From Pseudomonas matsuisoli (GTDB lineage: Bacteria > Pseudomonadota > Gammaproteobacteria > Pseudomonadales > Pseudomonadaceae): a DNA stretch of 64,000 nucleotides. How positions within the stretch are numbered: the first letter of the stretch is position 1; each line of letters begins with the position of its first letter. The stretch spans positions 1-64,000 of the forward strand of contig NZ_BMPO01000002.1 of NCBI RefSeq assembly GCF_014647635.1, read 5' to 3'. A model generated the notes under the pieces. It did not search any database and was not told where the DNA came from. It was given only the letters and a program-made list of their open reading frames with translations. The translations under genes and the position numbers were made by a program. Shown here piece after piece: positions 27,001 through 35,919 of the stretch.

Positions 27001-28240
27001 GGAATGGCTGGTTCCCGGGCTGCTCTACGACAAGAGCGTCGCGCTCGTACGGGGATTGCCCAAGGCCGTGCGTAAGAATTTCGTTCCGGTGCCAGATTTC
27101 GTGCGCGCCGCGTTGGAGAAGATACCTTTCGGTCAAGGTTCGCTTTACGAGAGCCTGGGGCGTGAGCTCCAACGCATGACAGGGGCGCGTATCCCCGACG
27201 ACGCTTGGCCGGTCGCCGTCGAAGGGCTCGATCGCCATTTGCGGATGAATATCGAAGTGGTCGACGCCCACGGCAAGCATTTGGGCGAAGGGCGCAGCCT
27301 TACTGCCCTCATGGCGCAATTTTCGCGCGAGAGCCAGGCGGCGCTGGCGGTGGCTCCGCAGAAGGCCGCTCCCGCAAAACCGGTGGAAGCCAAAGCGTTC
27401 AACGAAGTACCTGAGAAGGCACAGCAAAAGGTCGCGGGGCTTTCCATGACCGTCTACCCGGCGTTGGTGGAGGAGGGGGGCGTCGTCAAGGAGGGGCGTT
27501 TTTCGACGCCTTCCGAGGCAGCCTTCCAACACCGGCGGGCGCTGCAACGGCTGCTGCTGCAGCAATTGGGCGAACAGGCCAAGTTCCTGCGCGGCAAGCT
27601 CCCGGGTCTGACGGACATGGGCATGCTGTATCGCGACATGGGCAAGGTCGATGCGTTGGCAGAAGACATCTTGTTGGCCAGCCTTGACAGCGCCGTGCTC
27701 GCGGGTGAAGAGGGCCTTCCGCGCGATGGTGCCGCGCTGGCGTCGCTGGCCGAGCGCAAACGCGGTGAGTGGACGGAACACGCGGAACGTCTCTCGAGGC
27801 TGGTGCTCGACATCCTCAAGCAGTGGCATGCGCTGCAGAAACGCTTCAAGGGCAAGATCGACTTGGCGCAAGCGGTGGCCCTGAATGACATCAAGAGCCA
27901 ACTCGCGCACCTCGTCTATCCGGGGTTCGTGCGGGAAACGCCTGCTGAATGGCTGCGCGAATATCCTCGCTATCTCAAAGCGGTTGAGCAGCGCTTCGAC
28001 AAGATCGCCGCCCAACTGCAACGCGACCGTGTCTGGTCCGGCGAGTTGGCGGGCTATTGGGACCAGTACCAAGCACGGCGTGCCAAGCACGAGCAGGAGG
28101 GCAAACGCGATCCTGCCTTGACGGCGTATCGCTGGATGCTCGAGGAATATCGCGTTTCGCTCTGGGCGCAGCAGCTCGGAACGCGCGTCCCAGTCTCGGA
28201 CAAGCGACTGAACAAGCAGTGGAGTGAGGTAGAAGCGTAG
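24092..28240 (+). CDS. hrpA: ATP-dependent RNA helicase HrpA (DEAH box), with in-frame REP pair
   Basis: The 1382-residue protein is a DEAH-box helicase acting on RNA; in E. coli HrpA rescues stalled ribosomes. Motif I GETGSGKT is at about 95-102, motif II DEAH near 192, motif III ITSATID, motif VI QRKGRCGRVEPG, followed by the HA2 and OB regions and the long DUF3418 C-terminus. It is about 80 residues longer than the E. coli protein. Part of this is residues of about 625-670, low in conservation, encoded across two facing REP units (25999-26063) that read through in frame (AIARNRAPTGESEPRRSPL). The ATG at 24092 matches the family start; an open frame continues upstream to 23999. Confidence 0.93.
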   Translation: MSDSKPAIASLLKNLDQAMIADRHRLRRQLHDLQKQPDDAGLAQWLARFQASCEKVEARRQSVPVMRYDDALPIAAKRDEIKAALEKHQVVVIAGETGSGKTTQLPKICLELGRGVHGLIGHTQPRRLAARSVATRVAEEIGTPLGELVGYQVRFEDQSNERSLIKLMTDGILLAETQHDRFLERYDTLIVDEAHERSLNIDFLLGYLKTLLPRRPDLKVIITSATIDLERFSKHFRVDHPEGGGADAPIVEVSGRTYPVDTWYRPLAAEVDEEGEPLMDDLSVDQGILAALEEIEAHERSVGQRPGDVLVFLPGEREIRDAADALRKANLRFTEVLPLYARLTPGEQQKIFQPRPGRKVVLATNVAETSLTVPGIRYVIDSGTARISRYSYRSKVQRLPIEAISQASANQRKGRCGRVEPGICIRLYSEEDFVGRPEFTDPEILRTNLAAVILQMLHLRLGSIDAFPFIEPPDGKAVSDGFTLLQELSAVNRENQLTPLGRHLARLPIDPRLGRMVLEAVSQGSLEDILIVVSALSVQDPRERPIERQQAADQAHAQWKDPDSDFAALINLWRGFEEQRQALGSNPLRNWCKKNFLNYLRLREWRDAHRQLTLLCRELKLSGKGAAVADSISPKAIARNRAPTGESEPRRSPLVGDPEGAATAESQDPRLAPTKDTRVNAIARQQAEQSEAAVRARGYAAVHKAILSGLLSQIGQKTEEGDFNGARQRRFWVHPSSVIGRKKPNWIMAAELVETTKLFARMVAKIEPDWIEPLAAHLVKKNHLEPHWEKKRGQVVAYEQVTLYGLIIVGKRPVHYGPIHPATSREVFIREGLVRGDINSRAKCLGANQRLLETLDELEAKARRRDILADEETLFGFYDKHVPADIYQTSSFDNWYKRESAKNPQLLIMCEEDVLAREASEVTASQYPDSLHIGDLQLPLSYEFEPTHPRDGVTLRVPAPLLPQLPAERLEWLVPGLLYDKSVALVRGLPKAVRKNFVPVPDFVRAALEKIPFGQGSLYESLGRELQRMTGARIPDDAWPVAVEGLDRHLRMNIEVVDAHGKHLGEGRSLTALMAQFSRESQAALAVAPQKAAPAKPVEAKAFNEVPEKAQQKVAGLSMTVYPALVEEGGVVKEGRFSTPSEAAFQHRRALQRLLLQQLGEQAKFLRGKLPGLTDMGMLYRDMGKVDALAEDILLASLDSAVLAGEEGLPRDGAALASLAERKRGEWTEHAERLSRLVLDILKQWHALQKRFKGKIDLAQAVALNDIKSQLAHLVYPGFVRETPAEWLREYPRYLKAVEQRFDKIAAQLQRDRVWSGELAGYWDQYQARRAKHEQEGKRDPALTAYRWMLEEYRVSLWAQQLGTRVPVSDKRLNKQWSEVEA
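25999..26063. repeat. Inverted REP pair inside the hrpA coding sequence
   Basis: GATCGCCCGCAACCGGG...CTCCTAC at 25999-26022 and GTAGGAGCCCACTTGTGGGC...GATC at 26040-26063 are the same two units as the intergenic BIMEs, separated by 17 nt. They keep the hrpA frame open. Confidence 0.88.
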
Positions 28241-28281
28241 GCAAGGGGTTGCTTTTTGTGGTGCAGGCCCAGCCTGCACGT

Positions 28282-28485
28282 CGCGGGCATGGCCCGCTCC
28301 CACAAGGGCTAGGAAGACGTACGGTGGATTGGCCATGAAGTGGGCGTAATCCACCGCTTACCCAAGCCTCAGCGCCAGACGATTCTTTCGCGGCTTTCGG
28401 TGGAAGCCCTGCGGGATTCCACCCTACGTTCACCGCTCAGCTAAGACAAAACTGCTCTTTCTGTGGGACCGGGCCATGCCCGCGA
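28282..28485. repeat. Repeat cluster downstream of hrpA
   Basis: Several elements are packed here: a TGTGGGA/CCCGCGA-type REP on the minus strand at 28282-28304 and its facing copy at 28462-28485; the GGTGGATTGGCC...GTAATCCACC palindrome at 28323-28355; and GGTGGAAGCCCTGCGGG...TTCCACC at 28399-28423. A short perfect hairpin GTGCAGGC/GCCTGCAC precedes them (28261-28279). The same series recurs at 57494-57690. Confidence 0.8.
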
Positions 28486-28516
28486 TTGCGTCCCCATAGC
28501 GCCAGATTCGGGGCCT

Positions 28517-28789
28517 TCACCCAATCAGCACCGTCCCAGCCCCCTCCACGATGACATCGCCATGTGTGCCTGTGCTTCCCAGCACTGCTGCATTCTGACC
28601 ATTGATGAAGACGGTGGCGGATACGCCAGAAACAATGGCGCTGCCACATGCCGTCGTGTCGCCCAGTCGCGCGGCGGGGAGGTGTTCGAAGACGACGTTC
28701 GGAGAACCCGTGGCGACGGCGTTGTTGCCGTGGCCGGATTTTGGGCAAGAGGTAGGATCTGTTTGGCGAGCCGCCGGTTTTCCGCTCAT
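28517..28789 (-). CDS. PAAR-domain protein
   Basis: The 90-residue protein is essentially one PAAR domain: AARQTDPTSCPKSGHG, ARLGDTTACGSAIVSG, TVFINGQNAAVLGSTGTHGDVIVEGAGTVLIG. PAAR proteins form the sharp tip on the VgrG spike of type VI secretion systems, with a metal bound by His/Cys residues. There is no effector extension and no vgrG or other T6SS gene in the window, so it is an orphan tip. The ATG at 28789 follows AAGGAG by about 8 nt. It is followed by the repeat cluster after hrpA. Confidence 0.88.
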   Translation of the reverse strand: MSGKPAARQTDPTSCPKSGHGNNAVATGSPNVVFEHLPAARLGDTTACGSAIVSGVSATVFINGQNAAVLGSTGTHGDVIVEGAGTVLIG

Positions 28790-28908
28790 GGTGTCACTCC
28801 TTGTGAAAGGTGCGGATCGTAACGCGGGAGCCGCTGAGATCCGCTTTACCCGTTCACAGAATGAGGTTCGCACTCAGCGCCACAGCGTTCGGAAATAGCA
28901 AGCCATTG

Positions 28909-29976
28909 TCAGGGCGTGCTTTGCCATTCTTCCACCAGACACTTGACCAGATCGGCTGCGGCCAACTCGCGGGAGAGCGGCGCGCCTTGCCCTGCCCACT
29001 GCGCCGCAAAACCGTCGTCACCCTTGCGCGCGGCAGCGATATTGAGCCGCTTAGCGGCGTCATAGGCCATTGGGTAATCGGCGGGAAGCGGGCTGCCTGG
29101 TGCTTCGCCATGCGCAATGAGGCGATTGACCAGACCCCGCGCGGGCCGACCGGAGATCGCCTTGGTAAGAATCGTTCGTTGGGTTCGATCGCTTTTCAAC
29201 GCGTCCCGATAAGCCTGATTGGCGCAAGACTCCGGGCAAAGGATGAACGCCGTGCCAAGCTGCGCGGCTGATGCGCCGAGCGCGAACGCGGCACGAATGC
29301 CGGCACCGTCCATAATGCCGCCCGCCGCAATTATCGGAAGGCTCACCTTTTGCCGGAGCTGACGCACCAGTACCGACGTGCTGAGGCGCTCGTCGGTCGC
29401 TCGCGGATCGAACATTCCCCGGTGGCCACCGGCTTCGATGCCTTGGGCGACGATCATGTCGATCCCGGCGGCTTCGATAAGCTCCGCTTCTTCAAGATTG
29501 GTCGCCGTGGCGAGCGTGGTAATGCCCGCGTGACGAAATGCGTGCAGCTCGCTCTTTGACGGCAGACCAAAATGGAAGCTGACCACGGCGGGTCTCAGCT
29601 CCAGAAGCAGCTCGAACGTTTCCTGGCTCTCGCAGAATGGCGGATAGATCATGTCGAGACGGTCCGGTACCGGGATACCAAATTCCTCGAACAAGGGAGC
29701 CAGGTGTTCGATCCAGGCCTGTTCGCGTTGCTCGTCGCGCATGACGGGGGCGTGACAAAACACGTTTACATTGAAGGGCTTCGACGTCAGTGCCTGCGTG
29801 CGCTCGATCGCGTGCCGCGCCTGCTCTGTGGTGCTGGCACCGATGCCCAGCGATCCCAAAGCGCCTGCATTGGAAACGGCCGCCGCTAATTCAGGGGTCG
29901 ATACGCCTGCCATCGGCGCTTGGATCAGGGGGTACTGAATGCCAAGGGCATCCGTGAAACCGCGGGCTGAGGTCAT
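28909..29976 (-). CDS. Nitronate monooxygenase (NPD/2-nitropropane dioxygenase family)
   Basis: The 355-residue flavoprotein has a TIM barrel with [32 protein letters not shown] at the start, [32 protein letters not shown] carrying the catalytic-region His, and the FMN phosphate-binding [30 protein letters not shown] region. Such enzymes oxidise toxic nitronates such as propionate-3-nitronate. The start is the ATG at 29976. It ends 120 nt before the PAAR gene on the same strand, and follows the AraC gene end by about 65 nt. Confidence 0.92.
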   Translation of the reverse strand: MTSARGFTDALGIQYPLIQAPMAGVSTPELAAAVSNAGALGSLGIGASTTEQARHAIERTQALTSKPFNVNVFCHAPVMRDEQREQAWIEHLAPLFEEFGIPVPDRLDMIYPPFCESQETFELLLELRPAVVSFHFGLPSKSELHAFRHAGITTLATATNLEEAELIEAAGIDMIVAQGIEAGGHRGMFDPRATDERLSTSVLVRQLRQKVSLPIIAAGGIMDGAGIRAAFALGASAAQLGTAFILCPESCANQAYRDALKSDRTQRTILTKAISGRPARGLVNRLIAHGEAPGSPLPADYPMAYDAAKRLNIAAARKGDDGFAAQWAGQGAPLSRELAAADLVKCLVEEWQSTP

Positions 29977-30040
29977 TAGCGGGCCGTCCTGTCTGTCGAG
30001 AGAGTGTTGACGATACGCCTTTCAGCGATCGGATGTTGGT

Positions 30041-30967
30041 CTAGAGCAACGCCTGAACGCCTTGTGCCGAGGCGTGCGGCGCGGATTGCAGTCGGTGGCG
30101 CGTGACGCCCGCCTCACGCGCCGGCGGCATGCCGAACATCCGGCGGTACTCTCGGGTGAACTGAGGAACGCTCTCGTAGCCCACGGCAAATGCGGCGCCG
30201 CTGGCGGTCATGCCTTCGGCAAGCATCAGGCGCCGTGCTTCGATCAGGCGCAGCTGCTTTTGAAATTGCAGGGGCGACAGCGAGGTGACATTGCGAAAGT
30301 GTTGGTGAAAGGACGATGTGCTCATACCCGCGATGCCAGCCAGGCGCTTAAGCTGCAAGGGCTGGGCAAAGTCCGTGCGCATCCGAGCCACCGCACGCGC
30401 GACGCGTTGCGCGTGACTGTCGGGCCAGCCCAGCCGGCGAATCGCTTCCCCGTGTTTGCCGGCAAGCAACCAGTAGTGCAGTTCACGAATGAGCTGCGCA
30501 TGCAGCACCGGAACGGACTCGGGCCGGTCGAGCAAGCGCATGAGACGCATGGCGACATCGACGACCTCCCTGTCAGTGGGTTCGAGGCGGACGGGCGCGT
30601 CGTCGGCAAGCGGTGCGTGTTCCATTTGCGTCGTCAGATCGGCGATCACCGCCGCGTCGAGATTCACCACTAGCGACAGGTAGGGCGCCTCAGGGCTCGC
30701 TTGCACGATCTGGCTGACAGTGGGGACGTCGGCCGTAATCAACAGTGAATCGCCCGCCTGAAAGCGCAGACTACGAGTTTCGACCGCAACGTCCTTGATG
30801 CCCTGCAGCACCAGGCAGACCAGCGGGCTGCAGATGGCATGCATCAACGCGCTCGGCTCCAAAGCGCGTATCACGGTAAGGCCGGGAATCGGCGTATGAG
30901 CCAGGCCTGCATCGTCTGCATGCGTGTTGACGTAGCGCAGCACGATATCGAGCAACGGGTTGTTCAT
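30041..30967 (-). CDS. AraC-family transcriptional regulator
   Basis: The 308-residue protein has an AraC N-terminal cupin-type domain (about 25-190, with LVCLVLQGIKDVAV and GDSLLITADVPTVSQI) and a C-terminal double helix-turn-helix: LQLKRLAGIAGMSTSSFHQHF and AAFAVGYESVPQFTREYRRMFG. This subgroup is often found divergent from oxidoreductase genes. Here it is divergent from the SDR at 31120, with about 150 nt between, and probably controls it. The ATG at 30967 with GAGG upstream is used; the longer frame runs into the divergent promoter. Confidence 0.9.
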   Translation of the reverse strand: MNNPLLDIVLRYVNTHADDAGLAHTPIPGLTVIRALEPSALMHAICSPLVCLVLQGIKDVAVETRSLRFQAGDSLLITADVPTVSQIVQASPEAPYLSLVVNLDAAVIADLTTQMEHAPLADDAPVRLEPTDREVVDVAMRLMRLLDRPESVPVLHAQLIRELHYWLLAGKHGEAIRRLGWPDSHAQRVARAVARMRTDFAQPLQLKRLAGIAGMSTSSFHQHFRNVTSLSPLQFQKQLRLIEARRLMLAEGMTASGAAFAVGYESVPQFTREYRRMFGMPPAREAGVTRHRLQSAPHASAQGVQALL

Positions 30968-31119
30968 CGATAGGCCTCGTTCATGCCGGGCGTGTGGACA
31001 GCCTGGGCGATATGCAATTGCGAGTTGGAGAAATAGGCAAGTCTCGCCGCCGTTCTGGCAACGCATGCAAAACCGGATGCTCGTTAAATGAAGCCGTCCA
31101 CTTGAACAGGAGACTTCAC

Positions 31120-31875
31120 ATGACTCAACTTGCACTCGTAACCGGTGCTAGCCGCGGCTTAGGGCGTAACACTGCACTGAGTATCGCCCGTGCGGGCAGC
31201 GACGTCATCGTAACCTATCAGGCCAGCGAGGCAGGTGCACGGTCGGTGGTGGCGGAAATCGAAGCCATGGGCCGCCGCGCGGTCGCACTGCAACTCGATG
31301 TCGGCAGCATGGCGCGCTTCGCTTCATTCACCGCTGAATTGCAGCGCGTTTTGCAGGACATCTGGGGGTGTGAAACCTTCGATTGCCTGGTGAACAACGC
31401 GGGCCATGGTGACATGGCGGCATTCGCAGACACCACCGAGGCGCAATTCGATGCGCTGGTGAATGTTCACTTCAAGGGCGTGTTCTTCCTGACGCAGGCC
31501 CTGTTGCCGCTGATCGCCGATGGCGGTCGTATCGTCAACCTCTCCACGGGACTGACGCGCGTCTCCTATCCGGGGTTTTCAGCGTACTCGGCAGTGAAGG
31601 GGGCGGTCGAGATCTTGAGCGTCTATCTGGCCAAAGAGCTAGGGCACCGCGGTATTACCGTGAACACGGTCGCTCCCGGTGCGATAGAAACCGACTTTCT
31701 GGGCGGTGCCGTGCGGGATATGCCTGACCTGAATAAGGTGTTCGCCGACATGACCGCACTGGGTCGGGCCGGTGTGCCGGACGACATCGGGCCCATGATC
31801 GCGAGCCTTGTGTCACCCGCGAATCGGTGGGTCAACGGCCAGCGAATCGAAGTGTCGGGTGGGCAAGCGATTTAG
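31120..31875 (+). CDS. Short-chain dehydrogenase/reductase
   Basis: The 251-residue protein is a classical SDR: cofactor motif TGASRGLG at 9-16, NNAG, Ser in VNLSTGLT and the YSAVK active site. Its beta2 end (VIVTYQ) lacks an Asp, so NADPH is the likelier cofactor. The gene has an ACAGGAGA ribosome-binding site 7 nt before the ATG. It is divergent from an AraC regulator and convergent with a second one. The substrate is not identifiable. Confidence 0.9.
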   Translation: MTQLALVTGASRGLGRNTALSIARAGSDVIVTYQASEAGARSVVAEIEAMGRRAVALQLDVGSMARFASFTAELQRVLQDIWGCETFDCLVNNAGHGDMAAFADTTEAQFDALVNVHFKGVFFLTQALLPLIADGGRIVNLSTGLTRVSYPGFSAYSAVKGAVEILSVYLAKELGHRGITVNTVAPGAIETDFLGGAVRDMPDLNKVFADMTALGRAGVPDDIGPMIASLVSPANRWVNGQRIEVSGGQAI

Positions 31876-32001
31876 CCGTGAATTTCCCCATTCCATCGCT
31901 TCTCTTGCCACGCGTAGGCGACGGGGAAGCGTTTTGGGTTTGACAGGGAGGCGGGCACGATCGCCATTGCCCATGGCGCGCATGCATTCGAGCAGCGTAG
32001 C

Positions 32002-32907
32002 TCAACTTGAATGTCGATAAGCGCTCGGTGTCGTGCCCATCGTTCGTTTGAAGCGTGCAGCGAAATGCGCAGGGCTGGCATAGCCAAGATCGAGTGCGAT
32101 CTCCGTAATGGGTGCCGAGCTCGTTCGTAGCAGGTGGCCGGCACGCTCCATTTTCAAGCGGAGGAAGTATTGCAGCGGCGACGTACCGGTCGATTGTTTG
32201 AAGCAGCGGCTGAAATGAAATGGACTCAACCCTGCGTCCAGCGCAATGGCATCGAGATCGAACGAGCCCGCCAAGTGCGTATCCATCCAGCGTATGGCTT
32301 TTTTCAGTCGATGCGCAGGTAACCTTTGCGGTCGGTAGCCCGCGGCATCGATTGCGTAGGTTCGCAGGAGGTGGACGCTAAGGGCCTGGCCCACGCCCCA
32401 CAGATATAACGGATTGGGCGTATTGGCAGGGTTCAATTCGCTCAGCAGCAACAGCATCAGGCTACGCAGCGTTTCATCGTGCCCACCCGACACTTCTTCC
32501 AAGGCGACGACTTGTCGCGTCCCGCCCCATAGACTCGCTCGCGCTTGCTCCAATAACGCCAGGCTCACGTAGGCATGCATCACATCGAAACCTTCGGTGC
32601 CCGTGCGCCAGCGCATTTCGTACGGCTCGGTGGATTGTGTGAGGAAGAAGTCGCCCACGCGGACGTCGTAGGCGTCCCAGGCGCCGGACAGCGTACGCTC
32701 TTCCACGCGGGCGGTACCGCCCAGGATGAGGACGACCAAGGGTTCCGAAACGGCGGGGACGAGTATCGGTCGCGTAATGGTGTGATGGTGGTAGCGCTGC
32801 ACTTCCACCGCTGGGCCCGAAGCCAGCGCGTGGAGTTTCGGACAAGCGCTGGGAAGGCAGGCCTGCATGGCTGCGGGTGTGACTGGCGATGACGTTGTGC
32901 GATTCAT
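32002..32907 (-). CDS. AraC-family transcriptional regulator (cupin_6 type)
   Basis: The 301-residue protein has an N-terminal cupin-like sensor (PLVVLILGGTARVEER, VRVGDFFLTQSTEPYEMRW) and the C-terminal AraC helix-turn-helix pair (FDLDAIALDAGLSPFHFSRCFKQSTGTSPLQYF; ITEIALDLGYASPAHFAARFKRTMG split across the second helix). It is divergent from the SDR at 33061, whose expression it may govern. The start is the ATG at 32907. Confidence 0.9.
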   Translation of the reverse strand: MNRTTSSPVTPAAMQACLPSACPKLHALASGPAVEVQRYHHHTITRPILVPAVSEPLVVLILGGTARVEERTLSGAWDAYDVRVGDFFLTQSTEPYEMRWRTGTEGFDVMHAYVSLALLEQARASLWGGTRQVVALEEVSGGHDETLRSLMLLLLSELNPANTPNPLYLWGVGQALSVHLLRTYAIDAAGYRPQRLPAHRLKKAIRWMDTHLAGSFDLDAIALDAGLSPFHFSRCFKQSTGTSPLQYFLRLKMERAGHLLRTSSAPITEIALDLGYASPAHFAARFKRTMGTTPSAYRHSS

Positions 32908-33060
32908 GGCGGATGAGTGGTCCCTCAGCCGAAAAAGTGCGCTGACCGCAAGATCACGATGGTATGCGCAAGAAGGCGAAAGCGCTAAAACCTTCGTTCA
33001 GCGAGCCTACGAGCCAAAGGTGGCGGCAATCCGGCCGTCACCGTGGCGGAGGGCTTTCCC

Positions 33061-33816
33061 ATGACGGCAACAACAGAAGCAGAGTTGAAAGGCAAAGTCG
33101 CGTTGGTGACCGGTGCGGCGAGCGGTATTGGACGCGCTACCGCGCTGCTGTTGAAAGCGCGCGGCGCGGCGGTCGTGGCAGAAGACATCGATCCAGCGGT
33201 CGAAACGCTGGCGGCAGAGGGACTAACGCCGCTGGTCGCGGACATCACTCGCGACGGGGCCGCAGAGGCTGCGGTTAAGGTCGCGATGGAGGCCTTCGGC
33301 CGGCTGGATATTCTGGTGAACAACGCGGGCATCATCATCAATAAACCCGTCGTCGACATGAGCCGTGCCGATTGGGAACGCATCCAAGCCGTCAACGTGA
33401 CTGCGGCTTTCCTGCATTCGCGCGAGGCGATGAAGGTGATGGTTCCCCAGGGGACGGGGGCGATCGTGAATATCGCGTCTTATGCGGCCTTTCTCGCATT
33501 TCCAACCATCGCTGCGTATGCCGCATCCAAAGGGGCGCTCATGCAGCTGACCCGGACGTTGGCGCTCGAAGCCATCGGGCACGGTATCCGCGTCAATGCG
33601 GTGGGCAGTGGTGATGTAATGACCAACATCCTCAATGACGTGGTCGACGACGGCGCCGCGTTCCTGGCGGAGCATGGCAGTGGAACGCCGATTGGACGCG
33701 CCGCACACCCGGAAGAGATCGCTGAAGTCGTTGCGTTCCTTGCATCGGAGCGCGCGTCGTACATCGTTGGGGCCCTGCTGATGGCCGATGGTGGCATGTC
33801 CGTTGTTGCCGGCTAG
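33061..33816 (+). CDS. Short-chain dehydrogenase/reductase
   Basis: The 251-residue SDR has TGAASGIG, an acidic AEDID at the end of beta2 (favouring NAD), NNAG, Ser in IVNIASYAA and YAASK. The PG motif region reads VGSGDVMTNI, which differs from the usual PG. The ATG at 33061 is 9 nt after GGAGGG; an upstream in-frame GTG at 33043 would bury that site. It is divergent from an AraC gene and followed 129 nt later by another SDR. Confidence 0.9.
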   Translation: MTATTEAELKGKVALVTGAASGIGRATALLLKARGAAVVAEDIDPAVETLAAEGLTPLVADITRDGAAEAAVKVAMEAFGRLDILVNNAGIIINKPVVDMSRADWERIQAVNVTAAFLHSREAMKVMVPQGTGAIVNIASYAAFLAFPTIAAYAASKGALMQLTRTLALEAIGHGIRVNAVGSGDVMTNILNDVVDDGAAFLAEHGSGTPIGRAAHPEEIAEVVAFLASERASYIVGALLMADGGMSVVAG

Positions 33817-33945
33817 CACGCTAGATGGCGTTGCCTGGCTCATCCGTAATTGTTGACGGGTGCTGAATAGTGTTCGCAAGCGGCCGGGGTTTATCGGACC
33901 CGCTGCAATACAGAAAATGAGCGCAACCCCAACGGAGGAGCTTTC

Positions 33946-34686
33946 ATGACTCAGCACACTGCAAAAACGGCATTGGTGACCGGTGCTTCACGCGGGATCG
34001 GTAAAGCCATCGCACTGCGGCTCGCGGCCGATGGCTATGCCATCGTCGTCAACTATGCCGGTAACCATGAACTGGCCCAGGAAACGGTCGCCGACATTAC
34101 CCGTAACGGCGGCAACGCGGTGGCGATTCAAGGTGATGTCACCGAACCGACTGCAGTCACGACGCTATTCGATGGCGCGTATGACGCCTTCGGCAGCCTC
34201 GATGTCGTCGTGCATAGCGCCGGCATCATGGCGCTGGTGCCGATCAAGGAGGATAGCCTGGACGCATTCGACCGTACGATCGCGACCAATTTGCGCGGCG
34301 CGTTCCTGATACTCAGCCAGGCCGCCGCCCGGTTGCAGGAAGGTGGGCGCATCATCGCCTTGTCCAGCAGCGTAATCGGCAAGTCGTTTCCCAACTACGG
34401 CCCTTACATCGCCAGCAAGGCAGGCGTGGAGGGATTGGTGCGGGTGTTGGCGAACGAACTGCGCGGTCGCAGCATCACCGTCAACGCGGTCGCGCCAGGC
34501 CCTACCGAAACCGAGTTGTTCATGCAGGGTAAAAGCGATGAGATGGTCGCGCAGCTCGCGCAAGCGGCGCCGCTGGAGCGCATTGGTCAGCCTGATGAAA
34601 TTGCCTCGGCGGTCGCCTTCCTCGCGGGGCCGGATGGTGCCTGGGTGAACGGGCAGGTGCTGCGCGTGAATGGCGGGATGGTCTAG
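33946..34686 (+). CDS. Short-chain dehydrogenase/reductase (FabG-like)
   Basis: The 246-residue SDR has TGASRGIG at 12-19, VNYAG at the beta2 end, HSAG in place of NNAG, Ser in IALSSSVIG, YIASK and APGPTETELF. It has a very strong ribosome-binding site CGGAGGAG 6 nt before the ATG. Homologues are often annotated as 3-ketoacyl reductases or glucose dehydrogenases; nothing here fixes the substrate. The gene ends 111 nt before the convergent aldo/keto reductase. Confidence 0.9.
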   Translation: MTQHTAKTALVTGASRGIGKAIALRLAADGYAIVVNYAGNHELAQETVADITRNGGNAVAIQGDVTEPTAVTTLFDGAYDAFGSLDVVVHSAGIMALVPIKEDSLDAFDRTIATNLRGAFLILSQAAARLQEGGRIIALSSSVIGKSFPNYGPYIASKAGVEGLVRVLANELRGRSITVNAVAPGPTETELFMQGKSDEMVAQLAQAAPLERIGQPDEIASAVAFLAGPDGAWVNGQVLRVNGGMV

Positions 34687-34797
34687 CGAAAACGCGTAAC
34701 TACGGACGACGCTTGCCTCGACCCTCCCGATTGGCGTGGTTCGAGCGTTCGACCGGGCAAGACCCGCCGGCACCGCCTCTGCGATACCGGCGTTTGC

Positions 34798-35919
34798 TTA
34801 CGCGGGGACAGGTGCGTCCTCGTGGATCAGCCCTTGTTGCTTGGCTTCCCGCCAAAACGCCGCAGGTACCGTCGCCGACATCGAGGCGACATTTTGCCGA
34901 ATTTGCTCGGGCGTGCTGCCGCCGGGAATGATCGCGGACACGACGTCCGGCGCATTGCAGAAGTGCAGCCCTACCGTTCGCAGGTCGGTACCGTGCTTCT
35001 TCGCCAGTGCCTGTGCCTGGGCGCGCTTTTCGGCCATGCCTTTCGGAATGTCTTTCGAGTAATTGAAATAGTCGTTGCCAGCGAGGTAGCCGGAATTCAA
35101 CGGCGAGCCGATGACCAGTGAAACATCGCGTTCGCGGCACACCGGGAACAGACGCTCTACCGCATCGGCATGCTGGATGAGGGAATACTGGCACGCCTGC
35201 AGAATGATGTCGGGATCGGATGCCTCGATCGCGCCCAGCGAGGGCTCCAAGGTGTTGACGCCCATCCCCCAGCCTTTGATCAGGCCTTCTTCACGCATCT
35301 TCACGAGTTCTGGCATTGCGCCTTTTTTCGCCTGTTCGAAACGTTCCTTCCAGCCTTCTCCGAGATCCTTGTTGTCTGGCGACAGATCATGGATGAAAAC
35401 GACATCCAGGCTAGGCACACCCATGCGCTGCAAACTGTCTTCCACTGAACGTCGAGTCGCGGACGCACTGTAGTCGTAGGTGTAGTTGAAGTTGTTCACG
35501 CCCTGCCAATTGTCGTGAGAAAAGCCCACTTCAGGCTTCAGTAGACGGCCGGATTTGGACGACAGCACGTAGGACTGCCGCTCCTGCGGTGACAGAAAAT
35601 AACCCACGCGGCGTTCGCTCAGGCCGAGCCCATACCAGGGCGAAGTATCGAAGTAACGAATACCCGCATCCCACGCGGCCTTCATCAGTGCTTGCGCATC
35701 AGCATTGCTGATCGTTCGGCGCATATCACCCAGGGCGATTGCGCAACCGTATCCGTAGCGATAGGCCGGGCGATAGCGCTTGTACTTGCCGTCGTTCATG
35801 GGCAGATCTTCCGGGCGCTTGGCAGCGGTCGAAGCAGTGTTGGCGTGGGCGAGCAAGGGGCCGGCGGCAAGAGACGCGGCAGCAATGGCGGCGGAAGTCA
35901 GAAAGGGGCGGCGTCGCAT
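34798..35919 (-). CDS. Exported aldo/keto reductase with Tat-like signal
   Basis: The 373-residue protein starts with MRRRPFLTSAAIAAASLAAG and LLAHA, a twin-arginine-like signal (RRRPFL) with an Ala-rich h-region and AHA cleavage site. The mature part is an AKR barrel resembling D-threo-aldose/L-fucose dehydrogenases, with the catalytic tetrad intact: Asp and Tyr in YFDTSPWYG, Lys in LSSKSGR and His in VFIHDLSP. Folding with NAD(P) before Tat export would fit. The ATG at 35919 has CAGGAG 9 nt upstream; the frame further upstream is not coding-like. It is divergent from the AEC carrier gene. Confidence 0.85.
   Translation of the reverse strand: MRRRPFLTSAAIAAASLAAGPLLAHANTASTAAKRPEDLPMNDGKYKRYRPAYRYGYGCAIALGDMRRTISNADAQALMKAAWDAGIRYFDTSPWYGLGLSERRVGYFLSPQERQSYVLSSKSGRLLKPEVGFSHDNWQGVNNFNYTYDYSASATRRSVEDSLQRMGVPSLDVVFIHDLSPDNKDLGEGWKERFEQAKKGAMPELVKMREEGLIKGWGMGVNTLEPSLGAIEASDPDIILQACQYSLIQHADAVERLFPVCRERDVSLVIGSPLNSGYLAGNDYFNYSKDIPKGMAEKRAQAQALAKKHGTDLRTVGLHFCNAPDVVSAIIPGGSTPEQIRQNVASMSATVPAAFWREAKQQGLIHEDAPVPA

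Noticed and set aside
26807-28354. 515-codon open frame on the minus strand
   Set aside because: It is antisense to the C-terminal part of hrpA, rich in Arg/Gln/Leu from reverse-frame codon bias, and has no recognisable domain or ribosome-binding site.
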